Shown piece by piece: positions 1-12,660 of a DNA stretch of 64,000 nt. The position numbers were made by a program, and so were the translations under genes. This DNA is from Pseudeuparius sepicola. Lineage: Eukaryota > Arthropoda > Insecta > Coleoptera > Anthribidae. The stretch is taken from NCBI GenBank assembly GCA_963920635.1, contig OY987298.1, positions 108,443,309-108,507,308 on the forward strand, read 5' to 3'. How positions within the stretch are numbered: the first letter of the stretch is position 1; each line of letters begins with the position of its first letter. The notes beneath the pieces are model-generated. The model was not told the DNA's origin and did not search any database. It worked only from the letters and a program-made list of their open reading frames with translations.

Positions 1-356
1 CAGAAATGTGATGTATGATTTTTTGTCTTTAGTTTGTACCCTGCGTGTAGTGCAATCTTTAGAGCCATTCGGAGATATCAACATTACATTAGATGAGTAA
101 CTCATAATTTCTAAAATATAATAATTATTATACCTATATGATAATAAGAGGACAAATGCCATAATCGCTATATACCTACCAAATATGTATCAGAGGACGT
201 ACAGTAGTAATATCCGTAAATTAGGACCATCTCAGTTTTTACCAATTAAGTGTATACTGGCAAGATGAAACTCAATTTAAACTTGAAAGTTTAAAAACGA
301 TAACTTTTTGACTTTTGTTATAATATAATATTATTTTGAATCATAAATAATATTGC

Positions 357-612
357 CACAGAGAAGACCAGAATACAGAGAGTCCATCTTGTCAAATATG
401 TCAAATGGAGCCCAACTTTTACGTAATTTTTCATACACCCGATAAGATCGTTCGATAAGCATGAAGTAGACTGCGTTCTTCATTTATTATAGATTAATTG
501 TGACCTACAATGGATTAATTACCGGACTAATTACCGTTTAAAGTTGGGCTTCATTATTCATTTGACATAATATTTGGCAAGATGAACTCTCTGTATTCTG
601 GTCTTCTCTGTG
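357..612. repeat. MITE with long terminal inverted repeats, 256 bp
   Basis: The left end starts CACAGAGAAGACCAGAATAC and the right end is its reverse complement; pairing goes on for about 60 bp with small gaps. The element is flanked by a direct 7-bp copy of ATATTGC (350-356 and 613-619), which reads as a target duplication. No coding capacity. Non-autonomous DNA transposon by structure; superfamily not assigned. Confidence 0.75.
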
Positions 613-1266
613 ATATTGCTAATAAAGAACTGTCAACAACTTGACAACGACCGTTATTTGTTATTCATAGTTAACGATTGAAACTTTGAGCAGGACCTTT
701 AAATCTTGGTTAATTGTAAATTACATTTGTATTTGTTTCATAATAATACTAATTCTTTTAAAACCGATATTAAAATGCGAAGCAGGCACGTTAATGCCTG
801 TGTGATATGTCAGATCAAAGCAAATAAAATTTCCTACTAGGGTATAATACCTATACCTATTTTTTTTTTAGTACAGGGTGTATCAGAAAAAAGCCATAGG
901 AAAACGAGTTTTCAATTGATAGCCATGTTTTGACACCCTTTTTTAAAATCGAGCTGAATTGTTTTGAAAGACTTTGAAAACACCTACAATTTGACGCCCC
1001 GCATGCTAAATTATCTAAAAAATTGAGGAAGTCATAATCCTGGGGAGTTGTAGGACCCAGCATAGAAAACTATGTTTCGCCTCGATTTATTTTTTCCACA
1101 TAAAGGGGTTATATATTAATACTTTGTTAGCATACTTAGGTTTAAAAAAAAAAAAAGCAAAGCTATTGACATAACTTATTAATTATTAAGATTAGATAAA
1201 TAATAAATTAATTAAAATCAATATCAATAACATTTTATTTGCAACAAAACGTTTTTAATTTATTTT
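613..1266. other. 3' flank of CSP-A, no gene seen
   Basis: AT-rich DNA downstream of the CSP-A stop. A lone GTACAGGGTGT motif at about 871 resembles the ends of the fold-back elements elsewhere in the window, but I found no matching inverted partner. Nothing coding was recognised. Confidence 0.5.
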
Positions 1267-1463
1267 TCATATTTCGATTCCTTCCTTCTTAAGTTCTTCT
1301 GCGTATTTCTTTTTGTATTCCCCCTTCGGATCAAACTGTTTCTCCACCTCATTCCACCATTCTCTTTTGTTCTTAAGGAGATGTCTTACCACTTTTTTGG
1401 AACTTTCTTTTTGAAAGTCACTGCACTTGCTACATTCGCTTTGCAGAGCATCAGGTAACACCC
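1267..1463 (-). CDS. CSP-A, exon 2 (C-terminal half of chemosensory protein)
   Basis: Second and last coding exon of CSP-A. On the minus strand a TTTACAG acceptor precedes 1463; the two bases GG complete the split codon left by exon 1 (AGG, Arg67), then the frame runs VLPDALQSECSKC and ends at a stop at 1269-1267. It carries the third and fourth conserved cysteines (C77, C80), the conserved PDAL segment and the K-rich C-terminus ending in EGIEI. The joined protein is 131 residues, normal for the family. The intron is about 1.5 kb and contains a palindromic element. Confidence 0.93.
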
Positions 1464-1765
1464 CTGTAAATAAAATTGAAAGTTATATAACCGTCATGAT
1501 CGACATCTATTCTAGTTCTATTGGGAAAAATCGGCCCTATCTTGAAATTAGCGGTTGCTTCTGGTTTACTCCTAGTTTGTAGTGTTGGGAGGGTGATAAG
1601 TATTGTCAATATGCACAAATGCATACAATGTACACTACTGAGACCTGATCTAATATAGGTACATGACTTTGTGTCAGTAAGATAATTTTTCAAAACTATG
1701 ATCTAATAAACAAACAAATGTTATGAAAAAATGCGTTATTGTTCCTTTACAGAAAAATGTCATAA

Positions 1766-1911
1766 ATACTCGAATGTGATATTGACGGCTTTTTTTAGGA
1801 CACTAAGAAAAACAATTAGGTACCTACTTTATTTCCTAGCGCGCGAGGAAATAAAGTAATTGTTTTCCTTAGTGTCCTAAAAAAAGCCGACAATATCACA
1901 TTTGAGTATTA
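1766..1911. repeat. Near-perfect palindrome in the CSP-A intron, about 145 bp
   Basis: The two arms (1766-1834 and 1843-1911) are reverse complements with few mismatches, from AATACTC at the outer edge to a GCGCGC-like centre. A small fold-back element; it would form one long hairpin in the CSP-A pre-mRNA. Confidence 0.7.
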
Positions 1912-2965
1912 TAAGTAAGGATATTAACAACAAATTTGGAATGTTATAAATAAAAAATAACAAACAAATACCTTCTAAACAATATAACGATTTGCGGATT
2001 AGTCTTCAAAAAGCTAAATAACTTACCGCATAGAAAAGTGTTAAATAAAGCAGAGAATATGCAATCTAAAATGATCTAAACATCCATAAAAGTGCTTAGC
2101 AGACATGTTTATTCTCTAATTTTGAAAAACTAATTCTGTAAAAATGTAAATGCAATCGTTTTGATGCTGCCTCTATTCTAAACGCATTTTTCTTGCATTT
2201 CAATAAGAATCAATAGAATTTATAAGTAGCTAATAGGTATACCTACCCAGCAGTTTAATTTTTTTTTATTTTATATTTGCCTTTGCATGAAGATACGGAT
2301 ACCTAAATTTTTACATTTTAAGAAATCTCTGAAAACATTCGTCAATTATGTATGTAATTAATTTTGTAGCTATTTACATACACATATTCCAGGACGAAAA
2401 TAGTAATTTTAACCCTAGAAAGTTGTGCTTCAGTCACATGATTTTATATAAAAAATAAATTATACTCGAATTTCAAGCAACTTTTTAAAATGCTGCCACC
2501 TCAAAAATATTGTTGCCCACGAATTTTCAAATCGGAACTTTAGTTAGTATCTGACTAAATATAGAGAGCTCTATAACGAAGGATTTAATAATGCAAATAT
2601 TTAACAAAACACTTCATACTGCTATAATATACTGAGTACATATCACATCTTCATAATACAAGAGCCGCGTATACAATTAATTGAAAGGAGTCGTGCTTCG
2701 TTTATTTTAAAGTTAATAAGTAAAAACTTTTTCATTACTGAAATAGTAGATAAACGCCATTCAAGAATAAAACCTGGACTATATCAAGGGAACGTGCGTC
2801 AATATTCTTTATAGCACTTGAGGCGTTAATACGCCTGCTTTGAATGATATATTGTATAGAATTGAAGATTAAGGTACCTATCAATAAAACTTCTCGTACT
2901 GACACCTTGTTTTCATGTTACCTTTCAAATCATCCGTGTGTATATAGAATAGAGAATGTACTTAC

Positions 2966-3164
2966 TTTTCAGTTCTTCGCCATCCTTGGTGCACTTTCTC
3001 TTTCCCAATACACAGTCGATATAATTCCTCAGCAGCCTGTCGTTGGCCAGGATCTGGTCCACGTCCACGTTGTCGTACTTGGTGGTGTACTTGTCACCTT
3101 CCGCAGGGGCCGAACAAACCACCGTCACCACCACGGCGAACACCAACACGACCGACGTCCTCAT
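2966..3164 (-). CDS. CSP-A, exon 1 (chemosensory protein, OS-D family)
   Basis: Encodes residues 1-66 plus one base of codon 67. Residues 1-18 or so are a hydrophobic signal peptide (MRTSVVLVFAVVVTVVCSA), followed by the family hallmark [16 protein letters not shown] and the first cysteine pair, C51 and C58 (C-x6-C). The exon stops after ELK at a GTAAG donor (phase 1), the conserved CSP intron position. Family members are small secreted alpha-helical proteins that bind hydrophobic ligands in sensillar lymph and other tissues; the ligand of this one cannot be read from sequence. The ATG at 3164 is chosen because it begins the signal peptide and lies 45 bp below a TATA box. Confidence 0.95.
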
Positions 3165-3208
3165 TGTTGCTTCGCTATCACTGTAATTGAATGATTATCC
3201 CTATATTG

Positions 3209-3218
3209 CTATTTATAT
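3209..3218 (-). promoter_or_regulatory. TATA box of CSP-A
   Basis: Minus-strand ATATAAATAG, 45 to 54 bp upstream of the CSP-A ATG. A start site about 30 bp downstream would fall close to the ATG, giving a very short leader. The same kind of TATA word sits upstream of CSP-B, C, D and E. Confidence 0.6.
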
Positions 3219-5432
3219 TCGGCTTGCTAATGTTTTTACTGTGTACGTTACCTAATTTATGGTTGCGTCAATTGATGGAGAAATTATTACTCATCTACCT
3301 ACGTTTTCGGAGTGTTTTTATGTCCATTGTCTCCTTGAATTTATAATGTGGATGCACTTTCTCCCCAGGTGTCTTCATCGCCTAGAATAAGATGTCGAAC
3401 CTGAAACAGAAAACATGTCTTTATTGAGATTTGCAATTTGTTGGAATAAATTTGTTGGTGACAGGACAATATTATATCTAGTATGTAAAGTAGTTCACAC
3501 CTCAGAATTAAAAAATATATACAGGGTGTTTTATAATTAAATGCTGATCCTAAAGGGCAATAATCTTTGGATGAAGCTAAGATATTTTTTATATGAACAT
3601 TTCTAAGGTACAGGGTGTTGAAAATTAGTTTTCTCCAATGTCTCTAAAACCGATTTGTATTTTTTGTCCAATTTTGTTGCATTCAAAGTACCTACACCTA
3701 AAAATACATTTTTTCAGGAAAAAGGTTTTTTAATTTTCATCAGTGGCACGCCACTGTTTTTTTTTAAATAAATATTATTTTTATAATTATTAAACTAACT
3801 AACTTCTAGATTTTTTCGTCCGGCAGACGATTTTCGCTTCAAAAATAAAATAATTTCATTTGCTGCTTATCCTGTGCGATTTTTTCTCTTATATAGTCTC
3901 ATTTATTTCCCGATTTGTGGTAACCAAAGCACCTACACAAGATTTTTATAATTATTTTATAGTAACTACTATTTAGTTATATCTTCAAAAAAATAGGTAC
4001 AAAGCGGTTTTAAATGTTCGATGAAAAACTTTTGTTGTATTTCAACACCCTGATCATATAAAAAAATTCTTAAAATCATCCAAGGATTAATGCCCTTTAG
4101 GATCAGCATTCAATTATGAAACACCCTGTATATTAGCTATGGAGTTTATTAAAAAACCCTCATCGGCTATGTTACAGAGGACATTGGTTTCGATAGCGTT
4201 TTATCTATAGCTTTAATATATCGTATAAGGTACTTGTAACAACATATCCAGCTAGTTATGTCTGAAGTGGAATAATGACATTGCTACCATACGTAACGTG
4301 TTTCCTTATCACGGTGCACGCAAGCTCTGCCTTATATCACCTATGCCTATGTTTGACTCATATAAAGTTGGATATCATTTTAACCCTTTTAATGTCAATT
4401 CTAACCCTTCAATTTTAACGCTTTTAATGTCTTGGAAGTAAACTAGTCTATAGCAGGTTTTTCACACCACTGTATTACTAAACATCCATTGAAATTATCT
4501 TATTCGCAGTGACAGTGACCATGCAGACGGGGTAGCTTCTGTTTGCGATTCCAGTGACAAAAGTTTCTCTTTTACATTTCGTGTGTGTATAAACACACAA
4601 AACAGTTGCTATAAAGCAACTTTTTTCTTATAATATAACATCTCCTATCTGCTTGACAAGTTTGGCAAATAAAACGGAGACATCCTGTATATGCACAATT
4701 TTAGGTCACTTTGTATATTGAATGTGCCTTGAACGGCATCACAATTTTTGCTTCTCATTTAATTCTATCTAACTTAGACAAAATTGTAATTGTGCGAAAT
4801 TTCCAGGCAAGATTGAATTGTTTTCGGTTTGGACCCACAGGTAGTAAACCATTATTTAAGAAATGGTATAATATTTTTTCTTAAGTACCATTGAAGACAT
4901 TTAAAAAGCTAATATTTATGGTAATAACCTGCCATTATTGTAATCATGGTATGTGATATTTTTCCCAAGCAGAAATTAACCTAAACAGCTATAAATTCAA
5001 TTTTAACATATTGTATACCCAATTTATCTAGAACCAATGTAGACACGGATTTTGGGTTCATGCTGTTTTTTTTTTTAATTCGTTGCACATCCATTGCGGC
5101 TCGAAGACTCAAGGGATTTAGCTTCAAGCTTAAGCCCCCTTTTTTTAAGGCAATGTTTATAAGTAAACAAAAAAGGCGTTTGTGGCAAAATCTTTTTACC
5201 CAAGGAATCACATCGCTATGAGTAACCTATATTATATTCCCTTTTTTGTATTTTTATTGCTCCTAGGTTGGCCGTAAATTAATACGAATATTCCCTACAT
5301 AAATTATTTTTCTTTATTAATCAATGCATAAATAAGTTATCAATTAAAAATAAAGAACAGTGAGATTTTGTGGATGGGGTAAGGCTAAATAATTACTCGA
5401 AACTATTTTTAAACTAATAGGGTACGTCTGTT
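3219..5432. other. Intergenic region CSP-B to CSP-A
   Basis: AT-rich spacer between the CSP-A promoter and the 3' end of CSP-B. Apart from the fold-back element at 3520-4130 I see no gene. The short open frames near 5000-5200 are not family-recognisable. Confidence 0.5.
3520..4130. repeat. Fold-back element with TACAGGGTGTT ends, 611 bp
   Basis: Left end TACAGGGTGTTTTATAATTA and right end TAATTATGAAACACCCTGTA are inverted copies; about 55 bp pair almost fully, including the block around CTGATCCTAAAGGGC. TA flanks both ends, which fits a TA target duplication. A second ACAGGGTGTTGAAA at 3610 pairs with TTTCAACACCCTG near 4037. No open frame of note. Confidence 0.75.
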
Positions 5433-5629
5433 TTAAAGGTTGATTCCTTCTTTCTTCAGTTCTTCCCTGTACTTCTTCTTGTAGGAGCCCTCTTTGTCGT
5501 ACTTGTCTTCGAGTTGTTTCCACCATTCCGGCTTGTTGTCGATCAAGTGGCGCATGATCTTCCTGCTGCCTTTCTTCTGAGTCTCACTGCATTTTGAACA
5601 GTCGGTGTGGAGGGCATCTGGGAGAACAC
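5433..5629 (-). CDS. CSP-B, exon 2
   Basis: Terminal coding exon of CSP-B. A TTTCAG acceptor ends at 5630; GT completes the split codon (AGT, Ser63), followed by VLPDALHTDCSKC with C73 and C76, the WWKQLEDKYD block, and a C-terminus ending EGINL before the stop at 5435-5433. The joined protein is 127 residues. The exon has no start codon of its own, which is expected for an internal-start exon. Confidence 0.93.
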
Positions 5630-8600
5630 CTGAAATATAAATTAATATAGCTACAGTTTTGATCGTGATAATAGAGAGCTATTACTTTCAACAAATTTCA
5701 TTAAATCTGGACCAACAGTATATTAAAGACCTGTGCATAGCCATGTTTGAAGCGATCGCCACTTGCCTTTTGGTTTAAATAAAGTTCATGATTAGTTGTA
5801 GTGTAATTAGGAAGTACCTATAGAACGCATTAGATTTTTGAGTTTCTTCTTTTTATAGTGAACAATTGGTTCGTTTTGAGACTAAATTTTTTTTCTATTT
5901 TCATTCTTGCATAGGTACGTTACAAAATCCTCTTCCAAAATATAATATTTTGAATTCTCGTTTCTTCAACTGTTGAACAGATCATCCCATAATTCCAAAA
6001 TATTGTTTATTCTTCTGGAAAAATTCGCTTAATGGTCTGCTTATTACGATTTTCTTCACGTGCATGGAAATTTCTTGTTTTTACAAACAAATTCACCTAT
6101 CAAAACTCTGTTAATTTGACAAAGTTACGAATAATTGACCGCAAAGAGGGTTCGTTGCCGTAAAAGAACGTTAACTTGATACATATATTTGAAATATTCG
6201 ACATTTTAATGCCAGAAACTGACAAACCTATAACTACAGAATACCCCCCTATAACCTATAGTAAGTCGCCATTTTTTTTGTCGAGTAGCACCACTCCAGT
6301 TCGCAAGCAACAATGAAATATGACGTCATTCTCGGGTCTTTAACAATATAGTGTCGACATAGACAAAGCTACACATAGGCTGTCAGAACCATTGTTGAAA
6401 TTTCTGCACGCTACACCAAATATTTTGCATACAATTTGATGTACTAAATTAAAATACCTATATATACCTCAACTTAGTATCGAGTCCTAAGAATTGTAAT
6501 ACATTACTACTAATTTAACTGTTTTAATTTGCTTTTACTCCAAAATTAGTTTGAAAGTTGATGTAGCGTGATTTTTTGCGGACGGTTTCAACGATGCTTC
6601 TGACTATCTATGGCTCCTTTAATCTATGGTCTCGGTCCAGACTAAATTAGTAGTTAGCAGTGATCAATATCAAAATAGATTTGAAGATTGAGGTGCACAC
6701 AATGTAGTCTCTTGAAGTGACGGGTGATTGTTTTTTTTTTTTGCAGAGTGTGTCAAGGCATAAAGAAAAAGGAAAGTGGCCGTGAACGCGGCATAGATGG
6801 AGATGATTATGTGTGGAGTTTTGCTGAGTCTTTCCCGCAGTCAACCGGACACGTTAATTACACTAGTTATCAAGAGCTGACGAGGAAGTTTGGTGGTGAA
6901 ATCTCAAGTATCTACCAGAGAGAAGACAAATAAACTGTGAGTTCTTTGCCGAGTAGAGTTGATATTTTCAGTTCTATGTTATTATTCAACCACGATGTTA
7001 TTAAATAGTTTGAACCTGAATTATTTCTTTATTTTCGCTGGGCAAGAGAGAGGTGTAACAAGGTAAACCTACTCTGTACTTTCAATTTGATTTTTTTTTT
7101 CGATAGAAATGGAAGTATACATTCAACTAGGTGTTAACGTAGCATATTTTGCCTGTTGTTATTAATATAAGTTGCTTAAACACTTGTAAAAATAATCTAT
7201 TTTAATGATTTAATTCCGATGTTGTGATATAAGACAAATAAATATATTCGATACAAGAACAGTTAAATATATTAAAAGGAAGATCCTGGATCACAACAGA
7301 TTTTATTACCTCTAGTTTAGGTATAACGTTAACCACCTCAGAGATACTTACATATTTTACTTTGATATTTTCATTTCATTTAAGTTCTAAAAATGTAAAA
7401 AATATAAATTGTAATGAAAAGGGAGAAAAATAATGCTTTTGTCAGCTACAATAATAATTAGCATAATATACCTACCAACACCCCAAGTGTGGCAATTTCT
7501 TTTGAAGAAAAGTAAACATTTTTCGGCATGAAGGATATTATATCTATTTTATTGAAAATCTTATGTCAACGATTCTTTGCAAAAATTGTAATATTCAGTA
7601 AGTAATGTAGAAAATATCTTGAGTCAGAAGATGGTCTTGTGCAGGATAGATGGTTTTAATAAAATTAACCGCCTCAGTTGATGAAGATAGTTTGGAGATT
7701 TTAGTGAGGTAATATTTAAATTAAGTATCTTATATAAAATCAGTCTCGCCACTTCTATATCTATAGCGCTTTGTACATCAACTTTAATCCAATTGTATGT
7801 AGAACTTGTTCACTTTATAGAGGAAGCTACCGTCGCCATAATACCTCGATGGCAACAGCAGTTGCTTGTGAAGCAAAACCATAAAAGTTTCTTGATTGTT
7901 ATATACCTACCTGCGCTATGTGTACCTATAATTTTTAACTTAATTTCGTTTTTAAAGCAGTTTTCTGTTAATTATTGCAATAATTATTATTAAAAGAGAT
8001 TTTGAAAAATGGCAGATTCGATAAAAATATACAAAATATTATAAATTAACAGAGCAATACATTATATGGATGCAATGATCAATCCCACTACAAAGTGTCA
8101 ACTAAATAAAATCTCAAATCCTATTGAAACCTCTCTCCAAGGGTGCCGAGTAACTTGCTATATTCTATATTTAGTACGGATTTAATATAAGTACTTAATA
8201 AAATACTGGAAAAATCAGTAAGTGGGCTGCGAGAGCTGTTATTTGAACTACCACTGCCTTTTCTTGGAAGGAGCTTTCAGCTTTGTCAAAATTACATTTT
8301 GCAATTTAAACTTAATAAACATTAGCGCTGTTCCTTATATCATAAAAAAAATTTTGCAATTATTTTTGTCGGGTAAGACCGTAAACTTAAATTAGTTTTT
8401 AAGTAATGAATTACTAAGAACATCATATTTACACAAATGTCTCCTAATGATTGTTCTATGAAGATTGTTTTTTGAACTATTAAAAAGCAAGTGAAATAGA
8501 CGGTCACATGAAAATAATGGTCATTTTTCATAATTATTTCAAATTTCATAAAGCACACAAACACTTTTTTCCTTTTTTGTGACCGAAAAAGGCTCTAACA

Positions 8601-11197
8601 TTAAATATTAAATTGCTAATAATTATATATGTTTCAAGAGTTGTGAGTTGTCAATACTTATTTCAAATTTTGGATTATTAATTACAAACTTACTTTAATA
8701 TGGGGAATGGAATAGTTTTAATGTTTTATTTTTTATTACCACAACCCATAAATTACCTTTCAAATACAAAAACTTTAGTTAACCTTAACATAGAAATGAA
8801 GCAGGCTATGAAAGTTTGTCTAATAAGAGAAGTGAAAGAGTAAAATTTCCTATGCAAAATATTTCCGTTATCACACAACTAACACTAACTAGCACCAAAG
8901 TTGTCAGAACTGGAGACCCGGTCTTCGAATATGTATTACGTAGGTAACCACTACTAAAGTTACGACTTTTAAGCAGAAATTACTTGTTATTAAAAATTAT
9001 AGTAGGTAGCTGCCACGTGTTAACAACAACAGCTAATAGCTAGTTCAGAGTTTGCGGCTTTATCGTGTCCTTTTTCTGTATTGGGAACGTTGTAATTACC
9101 GGCGGAATGACTTTATAGCACAGAATAACTAAATCTGTGCTTTATAGGAATGAAAACTTAAAGGTGGCCAATTAAAGTATAGCAGGGACAAACTAGCATT
9201 ACTAAAATCCTACTTCAAAGTTGCATTCACATTCCAGTAATTAAATATTGATAGTGTTTCTAACGTAGTTTTTACCTGCGTATAAAACAACTTAATGGTG
9301 AACAGCTTCGAAAAAGTGCATATCACCTTTGAGGGTGACTTGTAAGTAAATTCTACCAATTAGTTCCGAATATTCTGAACTATTCGCCGTTACTCAATTT
9401 TGCAGTGGAGTGTTATGTTATGAGTTCTGATGGCGTTGCAACAATGGCGCATATGTTCCCAAAGATACGTGATCTAAAAAAACGAAAAGCTACCGTCATT
9501 CAACAACTTTTTACAAAAAATTGAAGGCTTTTAAAACCATCAATGCTAGCAGCTTATCGCCAACATTTTACTGTTGTGAAATAACCGGTATTTTCTCCAG
9601 CGGAACAAGATGAAAACTTTAAGTAATAATAAAGTATCGCTTCCATCTGCGGAACAAGAGACGAAGCAAAATACTAAGTCCGAATGTTATTTTGAAACAC
9701 ACCCAGGTATGCCACACGAATAACGTACATACCTACCTACACAATAATAAGTGAGGTTTAAAGTTCCAGGCGGAACTACAAATTAATAATGGGAACTTTG
9801 TATAGGCAGACGGTTACAAATATTACTTTAAAGTAGCATTATAGTCTCTCTTGGAACTTTCTAGTTAGAATAACTTTATGGTTATTTATGTGCAGTTCCC
9901 GTCTCCTAGACTAAGGTTACAATAACTTTTTCATATTTTAATAAAAACGAAGGTCAAATAGCCTGAGAAAACTCTAGAAAATTCATAATAAGAGCAAAAG
10001 GGCCCTAGAGAAGGTTCTCCGTGTTGTTTTAAAACTTTACTATTAAAACCTCAGAAGTTCTAAGTTTTATTTCTTTCTTGTAGGTGACTTAAGGAATTCT
10101 ATAAAACTATAATTTATGTTTAAGATAAGTACACAATTTAAAACTTGTAAGGGTCAAAATATACTTTTAGCTGAAGATTTGTACTTATGGAAACACAAGT
10201 AATGATATTGTAATTATTCTGCTTACCCAGACATGATAAGCACACATAGGTAAAGATAAACTTGTGTGGATTATAATTTGGGAATATTTCCATTATGCCT
10301 GACCAGCAGAAGTCACTTTCACACCCAATGCCATATCTTCTTATGAAACGTAGTAGTTTTAAAGAATATTGTTTAAAATTTATTTTATTTTAGAATGTCC
10401 AATTTGCCATTTGATTAGATAAATTAGTTCTTGTAGAGGTATAATTGCAGCCTAATAGGTGTCACTGAACCAGTAGGTATTCGAAGTGTACACTCTTGAA
10501 ACCAGTTTTAATTATATGTGTTAGACGTTAAACTAAACCCTGTAAGTTCACTTGTTAATTTGGTTTTAAAAACCAACAAGTGTAATTGTAGACTGGGTAC
10601 AAATACCTTGATCAATCAGTTATAAGGACAAGTTTAAAGACTATATAGTAGATAACCAACTTCTTAATAAAATTGTGATTAAAACTCCTCGCAAAACCAA
10701 ATCATCTCTATAATTATAGTTGGACACATTAAATCTGTTATAAATCTGCGATTTATCACACCACTATAAAACCCTAATTGAACTTAAATAAACCTTTAAG
10801 TTTTTAAGTTGTTACTTGGGCGATGTATAGTTACGTTAACTAGTTATGAATTTTTAAATAGACCAGGGACAAGAATTATTAAATTGTTCGAATGTCGACT
10901 AGCCGCTATTTCTAAAAAGGTTTCTGTATTGTATAAATGAAAAAGGCATTTGGTCCACAAATGGAACCATTTACCTACTTGATATCAAAATCCTCATAAA
11001 GGTTCTAGATTTGAGCAAGACAGAGCTGTATACGGGCGGATATTGCGAGGAAGCATGCATAATATTAGAGCAAACTGTAACTAATTTTGCCATACCTATA
11101 TACGAGGGCCTTGTCTGCAATACGAGACATAGTTAGGGAACCATTGTGTAAAGAAGCTTTGATTTTGAAAACAAAGTTAGGTATACATGCTACTTAC
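5630..11197. other. CSP-B intron, 5.6 kb
   Basis: Mostly plain AT-rich DNA. The only structured piece I could pick out is an exon-like open frame on the plus strand at 6747-6933 (listed separately). I saw no convincing transposon ends or other genes in 7000-11197. Confidence 0.5.
6747..6933 (+). other. Exon-like open frame of unknown origin in the CSP-B intron
   Basis: A polypyrimidine tract of T residues ending in TTGCAG at 6746 is followed by a 62-codon open frame ending in TAA at 6931-6933 (end of the frame reads IYQREDK). The frame is less AT-biased than its surroundings. No domain is recognised. It could be the last exon of an unseen plus-strand gene, a fragment of a mobile element, or chance. 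Confidence 0.2.
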
Positions 11198-11384
11198 TTT
11201 TAAGTTCCGAACCGTCGGGTGTGCACTTGCCCTTATCCAGCAGGCAGTTGACGTAGTTCTTCATCAACCTGTCGCTCTTGATGATCTCCTCCAGGTCAAC
11301 ATTGTCGTATTTCGTGGTGTACTTGTCGTCGGCGTAGGCGACGGCCGCGAAAACCGCCACAATCAAGAGCAAGCAAACCTTCAT
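11198..11384 (-). CDS. CSP-B, exon 1 (chemosensory protein)
   Basis: Residues 1-62 plus one base. Signal peptide about residues 1-18 ([18 protein letters not shown]), then [17 protein letters not shown] and the cysteine pair C47 and C54. The exon ends after ELK at a GTAAG donor in phase 1, as in every member of this cluster. The gene needs a 5.6-kb intron to reach exon 2 at 5629. Role as for the family: secreted ligand-binding protein; substrate unknown. GC content is clearly higher than in the surrounding intron and intergenic DNA. Confidence 0.95.
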
Positions 11385-11448
11385 CTCGCCACTCTATTTT
11401 CCGTATTCGTTGCAAATCAGTTACTTTAATTATTACATGTACTTATTA

Positions 11449-11458
11449 ATATTTATAT
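11449..11458 (-). promoter_or_regulatory. TATA box of CSP-B
   Basis: Minus-strand ATATAAATAT, 65 to 74 bp upstream of the ATG; an initiator-like TAACTGAT lies about 30 bp downstream. Confidence 0.55.
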
Positions 11459-11459
11459 T

Positions 11460-12660
11460 GTTATGCAAAAATGCCGAGCAAGGTGGGGAGGCTATTATTT
11501 GTTTACTTCGCAGATGTCGTGCCACCCGAGGATGCAGGGGCGGATTTGGTTTTTGCTACAATCGCGATGCAACCATCCTTGGTGTTAATTTATACAGAAA
11601 GGACAGGACTTGATGGGGATGGTTCAATAATAGGCATGTTGTCTTGTCAGTAATACATATCCTGGCTTAAAAACCTAAGCTTTTCTAGTCCCTCATTTTG
11701 GTGAGTTCCGAGGAAAAGTTGAAAGGCTTGAATGTACATGTATGTGTTTTTAGAATTCCAGTAGTGTAAATGGGTAAATTCATATTAGTACCTACTATTT
11801 TTTTACGTGTCCAGCTTAAGTGCTTTAATTGTTGTACAGTTTTGTTTAAACTTTGCCCTGTAGTTGTGGCCTCGTTTTAATTTACATTTTCATATAGTGG
11901 TGCATAGAGAATTCATCAAATTATATTTTAGTATATTTGAAAGATATCTACTGCATGTTTTCGTGTTTATAAGAGATAATTTTTGCACTATAATATACTT
12001 TTTGTGACCTATATCTTCGAAAAAAAAACGACTAAAATCGGATGAAAAATAAAAGTGAATCGTAAGAAATGTAATTGTTGAAATTTGACGTTTGAGGATT
12101 CAAGTAATGCTTGATTCCTATAACTTGAATACCGGAGCCTGACAGGCAAGGTAGTGCTATGTCTGGAGCTTCACTCCTACTACTAATGGTTTGCTGAACA
12201 AGAGCAACCGTTAGGTTTCGATAGGCAACCAGGCGACATCTGTTTCGGCGTTGCCAATAATTGTAATAGATAAATGTGACCGCGTCTTTTACAATGGAAC
12301 AATGAACTATTCAATTTCGCAAGTAGGGTGGACAAGCCAACCAATAGCATTTAACTATGTAACTTCATCGGATTCCACATATTCCTGTAGATGATTAGGT
12401 TATCGGAGCCAAGATGTAAGCGTTAACAGACTAATTTAACTAAACTTGCTCATAATATAAAACTATGTCCCTGCATCAAATTTGAAAATAGTTGGCCCTC
12501 CTCTTCGTATTAAACCTCGTTTTAGACTAAAACTGTGCTGAAATATTCTTAAAAAGTACTGATGAAAGCAAAGTGTCTGTGATAAGCAAGCTTTGAATTG
12601 TGATTGTTTTTATCACATTCAAGTTAGGAAGTTTATTTGCGAGTAAATCAAGTAAAGAAA
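11460..12660. other. Intergenic, upstream of CSP-B
   Basis: No gene recognised. Overlapping short open frames at 11410-11653 show no family signature. The right part is probably the 5' part of the Tc1-like element whose transposase starts at 12661, but I could not find its terminal repeats. Confidence 0.4.

Noticed and set aside
2844..3194. 116-codon plus-strand open frame over CSP-A exon 1
   Set aside because: Antisense shadow of the CSP exon; the minus-strand frame has the signal peptide, family motif and splice donor. The same applies to 11187-11429 and 53731-54051.
5344..5526. Minus-strand 60-codon open frame inside CSP-B exon 2
   Set aside because: Wrong frame; the true exon (5629-5433) has the acceptor, C-x2-C pair and stop in another frame.
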